Origin: Halisarca cf. caerulea
Taxonomy: Eukaryota; Porifera; Demospongiae; Chondrillida; Halisarcidae
Assembly: GCA_963170055.1 (NCBI GenBank)
Contig: CAUJGJ010000313.1
Coordinates: 1,894,201 to 1,958,200 of the forward strand
Length of the DNA: 64,000 bases
Direction of reading: 5' to 3'
Shown here one piece after another: positions 55,113 through 64,000 of the stretch. The position numbers were made by a program, and so were the translations under genes. The notes under the pieces are model-generated. The model was not told the DNA's origin. It worked only from the letters and a program-made list of their open reading frames with translations, and made no database searches. Every line of letters begins with the position of its first letter. Within the stretch, counting starts at the first letter, position 1.

Positions 55113-57178
55113 TAATATATACATATATATATATATATAGGCATCAGACCCATTGCAGTGGGGTGCACTTTACGTCGTTTGGCAGCCAAGTGTGTGAATG
55201 CCTCCATCTTTGAGGACATGGGATCCCTACTTTTCCCACTGCAGCTAGGTTTTGGAACCCCCAAGGGAGCAGAGGCTGCTGTTCATGCTGCAAGGTCGTT
55301 TTTATCTAGGATGGAAGAAGGTCACCTGATGCTGAAATTGGACTTCAAAAATGCCTTTAACAGTATCCGCCGTGACAAGATGTTACATGCAGTTTTGGAA
55401 AAGGCCCCTCAGATCTTCCCTCTGGCATTTGCTGCGTACCAGCTCCCTTCTTTTTTGTTCTTTGGGAACCACATTATCCATTCCGCAGAAGGTGTTCAGC
55501 AAGGGGACCCCCTTGGTTCTCTTCTCTTTTGCCTGACCATCCATGATCTTATTGGTGAGCTCAAATCAGAATTTAAGGTGTTCTACCTAGATGATGGAAC
55601 TTTGGGGGGTACTTTGGATGATGTACAATCGGACTTGCTACATTTGGAAAGAGTTGCCAGTGAGTTCAATTTGTTCCTAAACCACAGCAAATCAGAGATT
55701 ATCTGCAATGACGAGCAGTCAAAGCTTGAGATGCTTTCTCGTTTTCCATCCCTGCATCCCACTGTGCCATCCCGGGCTATACTGCTTGGTTCCCCCATTG
55801 GAGGTACAGAAGCCATCAACGAAGTTTGGGAATCCAAAATCAAGCAACTTAAGACTCTGAGCAGTAGATTGGAACTGTTGCATTCACATGATGCTCTTTG
55901 CCTCCTACGAAGTGCTTTCTCCTTACCCAAGGTATTGTACATCCTACGTACATCTCCCAGCTTTCTTTCCCCTCTCCTCGCCAACTTTGACAATGTTCAG
56001 AGATGCCTTCTGGAATCAATCTGCAACATTCGTCTTAGTGACCAGAGTTGGCTACAGGCTTCCCTTCCCATCAACTCTGGGGGGTTGGGGATAAGGAGCG
56101 CTACCATACTGGCACCTTCTGCCTTCCTGGCTTCTGCTGCTGGTACCTCCTCAATCTCTTTGGCCCTCCTCCCACCTAGGTTAACTTCCGAATTGGCAAC
56201 CTGCACTTTCCAGGCGGAAGCACTCAGGCTTTGGAACAGCTACCACCCTGGGGACCCCCCTTTGGGAAGTAGTGCTGGCTCTCAGAAGGCTTGGGATACA
56301 CCCATAGTGGATGCAGCTGTTCATTCGCTCACCAGTTCGGCAGACTCCACTTCAAGAGCTAGACTTTTGGCTGCCCAACAGAAGGAATCCGGTGCATGGC
56401 TTAGTGCTCCTCCCATCTCGTCCCTAGGCCTTCGCTTGGATGATGACTGTGTTCGGGTGGCAGTGGGCCTTCGCCTTGGGTGTTCTCTCTGTTTTCCACA
56501 TGATTGTCCTCTTTGTGGTGATCGAGTCGAGGAATCAGGCTTACACGGCTTAAGCTGCCGACGGAGCCAGGGCAGACTACCTAGACACTCTGCCCTCAAT
56601 GACATCGTCAAACGGGCTCTTTCAGCAGTGAATATTCCAGCCACTTTGGAACCAAGGGGTCTCTGTCGGTCTGATGGAAAACGCCCTGATGGTGTCTCCA
56701 TCATACCCTGGTCAGACGGACGGTGTCTTGTGTGGGACGTTACCTGCCATGATACCTTTGCCCACTCAAATATTCATTTGGCATCCTCGGGTACGGGTCT
56801 CGTGGCTGATAGAGCTGCTTCCCTCAAGCGCCAAGTTTATGCCGAGCTCCAAATTAAGTACATTTTCATCCCAATTGCCGTGGAATCATCCGGATCTTTT
56901 GGTAGAGATACTCTCTCATTTTTTCATGATCTCAGCATGCGTACTAGACAAATAACTAAAGATCCAATGTCTTATTTAAAACTGTGTCAGCAAATCAGTG
57001 CTTGTATTCAAAGATTTAACGCATCATCCATCTTAGGTTGTTGTACAGTTTGATTTCTTATTTAGCATGGCATTGTGTGTGTATGCGTGTGTTTGTGCAG
57101 TAGAGCAGGCCTTTTTTTTCCTCCTTTTTAATATATAATAATAATAATAATAATATATATATATATATATATAATATA
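55113..57178 (+). mobile_element. 5'-truncated retroelement inserted in a TA microsatellite
   Basis: The left junction is (TA)n at 55113-55139; the right end is (TAA)n(TA)n at 57131-57178. Absent from the same position in copy 1 (about 43131). R4/Dong-type elements are known to favour simple repeats, which fits. Confidence 0.75.
55140..57053 (+). CDS. Non-LTR-type retroelement protein: reverse transcriptase plus restriction-like endonuclease, 5' truncated
   Basis: The open frame begins directly after a TA array with GIRPIAVGCTLRRLAAKC, the first conserved RT motif, so the N-terminal part is missing. RT motifs: LKLDFKNAFNSIR (A), QQGDPLGSLLFCL (B), FYLDDG (C). After about 250 more residues comes a zinc-binding CPLCGDRVEESGLHGLSCRR, then KRPDGVSIIPWSDGRCLVWD, which fits the PD...D core of restriction-like endonucleases used by R2/R4-type elements. 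Downstream are the family tail motifs SSGSFGRDTLSFFHDL and IQRFNASSILG. There is no stop or frameshift in about 637 codons, so the insertion is recent, but it cannot be autonomous without its 5' part. It inserted in the flank of the duplicated oxidase gene. Confidence 0.85.
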   Translation, partial: GIRPIAVGCTLRRLAAKCVNASIFEDMGSLLFPLQLGFGTPKGAEAAVHAARSFLSRMEEGHLMLKLDFKNAFNSIRRDKMLHAVLEKAPQIFPLAFAAYQLPSFLFFGNHIIHSAEGVQQGDPLGSLLFCLTIHDLIGELKSEFKVFYLDDGTLGGTLDDVQSDLLHLERVASEFNLFLNHSKSEIICNDEQSKLEMLSRFPSLHPTVPSRAILLGSPIGGTEAINEVWESKIKQLKTLSSRLELLHSHDALCLLRSAFSLPKVLYILRTSPSFLSPLLANFDNVQRCLLESICNIRLSDQSWLQASLPINSGGLGIRSATILAPSAFLASAAGTSSISLALLPPRLTSELATCTFQAEALRLWNSYHPGDPPLGSSAGSQKAWDTPIVDAAVHSLTSSADSTSRARLLAAQQKESGAWLSAPPISSLGLRLDDDCVRVAVGLRLGCSLCFPHDCPLCGDRVEESGLHGLSCRRSQGRLPRHSALNDIVKRALSAVNIPATLEPRGLCRSDGKRPDGVSIIPWSDGRCLVWDVTCHDTFAHSNIHLASSGTGLVADRAASLKRQVYAELQIKYIFIPIAVESSGSFGRDTLSFFHDLSMRTRQITKDPMSYLKLCQQISACIQRFNASSILGCCTV

Positions 57179-57184
57179 TACAAT

Positions 57185-57363
57185 CCACAATCATACCACA
57201 AACTTTGTCAACGGATTAGTGTAACTATTCAGAGATTTAACTGTCTATCCATCATCAGTAGCAGTAGGCATGCTATGGACTCATTATTGGATTGATTCAT
57301 CTGTATTTATATCATATTTTGTTTTCGGTTCTGTTGTACTGATTTCTGTCTCAATAATGAAAA

Positions 57364-57402
<39 letters not shown>

Positions 57403-57403
57403 G
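57185..57403 (+). pseudogene. 3' remnant of a second, related retroelement
   Basis: From 57199 the plus strand encodes KLCQRISVTIQRFNCLSIIS, parallel to the last residues of the element just upstream (KLCQQISACIQRFNASSILG), then a stop. It also ends in AAAAAA(TA)n (57360-57403). The sequences differ too much for simple tandem duplication, so this is probably an independent insertion. Confidence 0.75.
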
Positions 57404-57517
57404 GATAAAACTAAACCTATTACATGCAGTTACACTTAATAAAAAATCAATAGTTTTATTGACTAAGATAGTTTGTCATCTTGATGGCATTTTGCTCAAC
57501 TTCTGGGCTGAACCTGG

Positions 57518-60500
57518 TCAACACTCGTTGTGGCAATAAAACTGAAACGCAGCTCTGAGTCCGGACTCCAGAGCCCCCTCCATCCAGTATTGCACCCAGG
57601 ACAGACCATCTCCACCAAAGTAAACTTTATTTCCAATATTAGTACTCGTGAGCTGTTGAACATTTTGCGATGAAGGAAGCTTTTCCACAAACTGATTCAG
57701 AAACACATGAACAGTGATGTGCTCATGCTCACTGGTAATCTCTGGATGAATGAGAGAGATTTCCTCCATCAATTCTTTCACGGCATCCTCCATCGGCATA
57801 CTGGCGAAATGGCCAGTCAGTTTGTTACTCCGAGGAGAAACCATTAAAATGCCCTTCTGTTTATCAGTTTTAGATGAGCTTGGGTAAACAATTGCCAAGT
57901 TACCCTCAGGCTTCACAATAGTGCTACAGCCTCCATCAATCCCAAGTTTCTCCCAAAACCTTGTCTTGCACTGTATGAGAACTTTCATCATCGAAAAGGG
58001 ACTAGCAGCAGAGATGGTGTCAGGCAGCTCTTTTGGAAGTGGGGGGATAAATTTGATCTGATTCAGACTGAAGATAGGGACTGTCACAATCACAGCATCT
58101 CCTGTGAACCGTATTTCCTTCTCTTCTCTGATGTTGTATGCTGTAACAATTACCAAATTGTCATTGTACTCAATTCTTCGTACATCAACCCCAAACTTGA
58201 CATTTCTCAGAAGCTCAACATCCTCATTCCACCCATACTCATTTTTCTCTAGAAATTTTTCAGAAAAAGATTGCAAGCCACCTTTGTAAGTGTGCATAGT
58301 ATTGGACCAAAAACTGTTTATCCCATATATTGTGACAAAGGTTACTGATAAATTCCAGGGAAAAGGAGAGCCACATGCGGAACGTGCAGCAACTGCATCA
58401 TCTGGCCACGGAAGTAGCAAACACAGCTGCTCAAGCAAGTCTCTGTCCGAGTAACTAAACTTTGACCTCAGATCAGTAGAAGGATTACTTTGTAAAAACG
58501 ATTCCACAGACATGCCCGACCACATCTCAAGCCACTGAACCCATGCCTGTCCACAACCATTAGATGTCTTTCTTCCTTCTTCTGTTCTTCTTCGTAATAC
58601 TTCTACAAGAGGGTGTAAACTTGCCTTGAAATATGATTCTGGAGGAAGAGAGTGTTAACAGGTAAATTTGTACTTGTCTACTAAAAGTTATGCTTATATC
58701 AGTGGAAAACCTCTAAACAAGGGCATATTAATTATAAATAGGATCACAGTGAGCAGTCCTGAAGGCATCCTTATTATAATTACCAATTTCCAGCATATCA
58801 TGTCAAGGTGAGGGTTTTTATACTGAGCAGATAGAGGTGCTGTTAAAAGCTATGCATTTAATTTGGGGACTGGAATCTGATGTGCATTTCCATATTATGG
58901 AGCTATAGGCTCCAATGTAGTAGGGTTGGGCAATAATCATGATACTCGTGATAATTAGGATATTTTTTCCAAATTATGATAATCGTATCGTCAGTGATTT
59001 TGGCATCATAATACAGTGGCGTCGGAATAGGATGGTAGCCTTGGATGCCCCACTTTTGAGCTCAGCACCATGCAACAATTTTCATTATATGGAGGAGAAA
59101 AGTCCATTATTATTGCCAAAAGTACACTAAATCACATATATTACAGCATGTGGCAATAATGCAGGGAGTCATACACGAGGTTTAAAGGCCTCTAACACAG
59201 ACTTGACTGTTCTAACTGGTAAATGGATCAGTTCCCTGCCGGTTTACCAGTTAGGCAGGGTCTGGCAAGGTCAGGAAGGAGGGATTCGCCTACCCTGCCA
59301 CTGCTCTCTTTGCAGTGCCGCATCTTGTGCGGTGCACGTGGTAACTGTTGAAGCGTCTAGCAGAGTGGTTTCTTCAATATCTTCACTGTTCATTTCGCCT
59401 CAAAGTCTTCAAACCTTTAGTATAATCTCACTTCAGTCATCCTGCTCTTCCTTCCCCCCAGTCAGACTATGTATGCGTGTATGGTCTTGGTTGGCCCTCG
59501 AAGTAAACTCCTCGATCTCAACTCATCCGCGTGGTTGCCGTCATCTTGATTTTTTTATATAAACTGAAATGCCAAGTATAATCATAGTTCAAAATTAATG
59601 ATACAAACGAAAACTCGACTTATGTCTTATACATAGAGCTATTTGTCTGCTTTAGCATACTGACAGTTAACAAAACAACAGTCTTCTCATCCAGAGTCAG
59701 CAGGTCGTCTCAAGTCGTTTACCGTGCAGCCATCTTTCTCTCAAACTAAAATGTCTTCTGGACCATTGTTACATCATAGATACTCTAACTTTACTTACAA
59801 AGACCCCGGGTTTGACAACCACATCATCAAGTATCATAACAGTTGCACCTTCAACATCTCTCTCCACCATTAGCTCTGAAATTATTCCAGTTCCGAGCAC
59901 TTCGAATTTACAACCGATCGTGTACAGAAAAATAACTTCAATTTCTTTGGCACTAGCGACTTTGGCACTACCTGCCAGGGGCTGCAAAAGGGTCAAATGC
60001 CCCCCTTCTCAGAATTTCACAACTTCAAATATTGTTTTGATCCTTTTAATAAGGACATAAAACTCCTTCCCAAGGTCAGAAAAGCTTCCAGGAAACTTGC
60101 AAAGAATTGACTTTCCTCCTCAGAGAGAGCTTTGAAAGATTCTGAACTACCCTATGCATGCAATACATAGAGTCACTTCATCGCACAGTACAATTAGTGT
60201 GTGCATGTGACAGCCATTTCACTGAGTAGAAGCCTGCTACTTACAGTGGGTATGAACACAAATTTGCTCATACCTTTGCCCCCACTTTTCTAAAATCCTG
60301 GCTATACGCCCCTGCCTGTAATCTTTCAGCAACGACTTCAACTTTGACACCAATTTCAGTCAGCAAGAGAACACCTACATTGGGCTCTTTTAGCCCAATA
60401 ATAGCTTCTGTACCTGATAAACCTCACCAGTCAAAACATTTTGTCTTTCCAAAGCGAGAATTTGGCAATTGAAAATAGTCATCAACAAGAGATCTTCCCA

Positions 60501-61835
60501 GTCTTCTTGGTTTGACAAGTGGCCTTCTATATTCACGTATACAGGGGAACCTCTTACGTATGACAAGCTCCCCTAATAGTGAAAAACTCCATAAGAGACT
60601 GCTTTCATGGGTCCAGATAGATTGTCGTTGTGTATAGATTAACCTCTGAATAGCATAAACCTCTGTATAACAAACTGTTATTCATTTAAAGTGTCCGTTA
60701 TAGAGAGGTTCCACTGTATAGCAATAGGGGTAGTCTGCAGCACAAGTACTTGGAAATATTACATGTACCTATGCATTATCAATACGGCATGCATAGTAAA
60801 CCAATGTCACATGTACACTGCGTATTATGATGTGATGACCAATATCGAATGGCTGCCCCACTTTCTAAATACTTCAGACACCACTGTAATATCATGATTA
60901 TCGGGATAATCATTGCACATATCCGCTTATTACCTCTTTCCAATTCAAATGTCAGCATAATTTTTGGTTGGGCATAGTACCTAAATTTCATGCGGTTTGT
61001 TGCATTTACACATACACTTTAGAATTTCAGGGCTGTACTATTGTCATGATAATCAGGAATTCTGTTAAACAATAATCGTGGCTGATTTATACCATTATCA
61101 CCTATCCCTACCCTACACTGTAGACTTGTGTGCAAGAAATGGACACTAACTGATGTCAGAAATGCCAAATTTCATCTTCACATCTTCACTGAGAGTCTTG
61201 TCCCATTCAGGCCACAGCTTCCTAATTATACCAGCTGAATTTCTGCTCCATTCTGAAGAATACAATTACTACTATAATACATGCATATCAAATGGTTCTA
61301 TCTATGAATTAAAAATTTGGAGGAGTACATAGATGTAGTGGAGAAATCATACAAATTCTTACAGTACCACACTCCATAGTGAGGCTTGAACTTAAAACAG
61401 TACAAGGACAACAATTGTCTAGAGAGATGTAAGGAGCACGGGAAAGTATTATAAAAGGTAAGATAAAAGATACCTACACTACTGGGATGTGTGTGTGCTG
61501 GGGAGGGGGATAATATTTAATTCAATACCTTAATTAATGCATATATTCATTCACCACATACACTAAGTCACAAAACACAACAGTATTAGTACAGTAACCA
61601 CAAACATGGCAGCACACTGTGTTAACAAAACACAGCTTAGCATGTATCTCACCTTCCAATGTGACCTTCTCATGGCCAGGGAGCAAAAGGAAACACTTGT
61701 CACAATAGTTGACAAATCTTTCTGGGGTCAGCTTGAATCTTGCATATGCATAAAAGTCAGTGAGAAAATGAAGCGTGCAGGGTCCTTCTAAGGAGGTTAC
61801 CTCTTCTGGACTGCCCGGGATCCGCATCGCACCAG
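57518..61835 (-). CDS. FAD amine / L-amino-acid oxidase, copy 2 (exons 2-4; exon 1 outside window)
   Basis: Minus-strand exons 61835-61653, 61252-61151 and 58638-57518. Each has exactly the length and phase of its copy-1 counterpart (183, 102 and 1121 bp) and no frame damage. Exon 4 ends [20 protein letters not shown]. Most differences from copy 1 are single substitutions. Two fall in the C-terminal signature: VLSWVPDW is GLSWVQYW here, which may matter for flavin or substrate contact. The Rossmann exon is not in the window; by spacing it should lie a little beyond 64000. Whether this copy is functional depends on that exon. Both copies being open suggests a recent duplication or retained selection. 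Confidence 0.85.
60542..60716. mobile_element. pogo-like MITE, copy 2
   Basis: Orthologous to 47320-47499. CAGGGGAACCTCTTACG to AGAGAGGTTCCACTG with TA flanks. Confidence 0.85.
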
Positions 61836-61898
61836 CTAAAGAAATGATTAAATTGACAATCAACTTAAATTTAAACTAAAGGCTCAGACTAAGCTTAA

Positions 61899-62125
<227 letters not shown>

Positions 62126-63255
62126 TATATCATAGTAGTGTCTGTGGTAGAATGCAGTATATTTACTGCCTTACATCATACCAAGACACACAAATCATGG
62201 CCATTACATAACACATTGATATGTAACAAACACTTACTGGGCTGTAAAACAAGAACATACATTATGCATTATGTTGGAATATAATTGCCATGCAAAAGTC
62301 AAAACCATAGGGTAGAAACTGAGGCAACCCACAGGTGTGTGATCAATGTTAGTGACAGATCCAAAGCAGCCCAAGGAAAGCTGGAATCTCAGAAAGGACA
62401 CCTTTAAATGCAATATACTTTCTAAAGTAACTTTGCACACTGTCCCCATTGATGTTGACCAAGTGTGTGGACCATGGATGGGAGTCTGCAGATTGTGGAT
62501 GGACTAACGTGTTTGTGATAGAGAAGGAATTGCACTGGATAATGGTAGCACTAAGATAATTAAAGACTCGTTCAGAGCTCACATGGCCATAATAATATAC
62601 ATACCGTATTTAGGTATTTCTGAATCAGTTAAGATGATTCAGTTACAAAAAGCCATTCCATTGCATGTCCTATTATTAACATTTATTTCAATCCTCCCTT
62701 TTCTGTTGTGTACTGTGTTATTACAGGGTGCCTAGGATAGTAGCCACTTGGCTAAAGGCTTCCCCTGTCATAATAAGCTTACCTAACCTAACCTAACATT
62801 ACTGTAACTGTTCCATATTTCAGGCAAGTCAGATGTCCTAGCATCTGCACTTAGCAGTGTTAATAGTTGTTCCTATCCTTTGTATATGCATGGGTCTGTG
62901 TACAATAACAATGTTAGCTCTTTGTATGGGTCTGTGTCCGTGTGTACCATCCACAAAAATAGAAAGTAGCCTCAAATGTGGCCATCCTTTTAACAGAGCT
63001 ATCACTCTGCTCCATTTGAAATCCTCCATAGTGACACAAAATTTAATGTATGTTACCACATTTAACCTCCCCAAAATTAGGGCACTTCATATTGCTATAC
63101 AATTTACTGTCACAGTGATTCGACAAACAGTGTCTTCATTACATAGGGTCTCTTGTACATAGCAAGGTGCATATTTCACACCACTGCTGCCTCCAATAGC
63201 AGCCGCACCTTTACACATCTCATGCTCCATAATACAATTTCCATACACTCATGAT

Positions 63256-64000
63256 CAGGGGCGGATCCATGCAGGAGTCTACAAAGGGGGGTGGTGGCCT
63301 GAAAGAAGTGGATCTGTAGTGCCGGGGGTTCGGGGGCACCCCCGAGTAATTTTTCAAATTCAGGCTTAATTTTACTATTATTCTGGGTAAGTTACAATGC
63401 AAACTAGTGGCAAAATTTGTTACTGTACTGCAGCTGTTGTACAAATAGTAGTGTACAATAATCAACTGAAATTGAAGGAAGTGTTGCCTAGTATAATATA
63501 TGACCGCTTGTAAAAGAAGCAGTAACAAAAACAATAACCTGGCATAAGCTGCCTGTATAAGAATGAAGTATTTTAGTTAATTACACAGAAAATTCTAGTC
63601 AATGGGGTTGACCGAGTATAACATGCTTGCCAGAAGGCTGGCTAAAAGATGTCCATGACATTATCAGGCCTCTTAGCCTTATGTTGGTATCCTGGGACAT
63701 TTTATAGCTAAGACGAAGAGTAGACATAACACAGGCTTTAGGCTTAGTTTAAATTCAGCTGTGTTCACTCAGCCTCAGCTAATCACAAAGGTGATAGATT
63801 TTTGAGGTTAGCTGATCATGATCAGTATAAGTTTGAACCTCAATTGCACTTGGACGTTAATATTTAGAATACAGTAAACTGGGGCTCTGAAGAGAGTAGT
63901 AGACTTAATTGTTTCTAGGTCTTTAAAGCTTTAAATTTCGACAACTTTTCTATAGCCCTAAATTGTCAAGGCTGATCACTGTTAGCTCTGGTATTGCCGG
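63256..64000. mobile_element. hAT-like terminus and unassigned sequence to the window edge
   Basis: CAGGGGCGGATCCATGCAG (63256) marks the end of homology between the duplication copies. It is followed by GGGGG-rich and C-rich subterminal sequence typical of these elements. No right terminus within the window. From about 63540 nothing is recognised. Confidence 0.5.

Overview
The window is animal nuclear DNA, AT-rich and dense in repeats. Five multi-kilobase protein genes, mostly with GT-AG introns, sit among more than 30 repeat blocks: CA/TG and TA microsatellites, 20-67 bp minisatellites, short inverted-repeat transposons and retroelement pieces. An ankyrin-Roc-COR-death protein, a ten-SPRY protein, a death-domain membrane protein and a secreted-type PLC-like phosphodiesterase all suggest an early-branching invertebrate. 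A demosponge is my best guess, but this is inference from architecture and repeat style, not a database match. I saw no bacterial features, CRISPR, tRNA or rRNA.

Layout. 1-1680: repeats and inverted repeats. 1682-5156 (+): two-exon ankyrin-Roc-COR-death-domain gene. 5.2-9.95 kb: minisatellites and two terminal-inverted-repeat (TIR) elements. 9965-21580 (+): PLC-like phosphodiesterase gene; nine exon junctions match in phase, and six of its introns are filled with CA/TG arrays or minisatellites. 21.6-24.7 kb: repeats. 24706-30462 (-): one 1918-codon open frame with about ten SPRY domains, probably with a non-coding first exon near 32.0 kb. 33190-38762 (-): four-exon gene for a 361-residue protein with a CARD-like region, one membrane segment, a Ser/Thr-rich linker and a C-terminal death domain. 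38.8-43.2 kb: no gene I can support, but a decayed retroelement tail. 43273-53257 (-): four-exon FAD amine/L-amino-acid oxidase gene (607 residues). 57518-61835 (-): last three exons of a second, tandem copy whose first exon should lie beyond the right edge.

The oxidase genes lie in a tandem segmental duplication (about 43.0-51.9 kb and 54.96-63.24 kb). Comparing the copies gives empty and filled sites for several insertions. Copy 1 gained a nested hAT-like pair, a pogo-like element with a clean TA target duplication, and other sequence. Copy 2 gained a 5'-truncated retroelement with a restriction-like endonuclease, a large TA expansion and an 11-bp motif that recurs across the window.

Functional themes: two of the five genes carry death-fold signalling domains, and a third is a giant SPRY scaffold, so the region may be enriched for apoptosis or innate-immune signalling genes. 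Nothing in the sequence shows that they act together. Transposon families, some placed next to gene starts, are the main force shaping the window.
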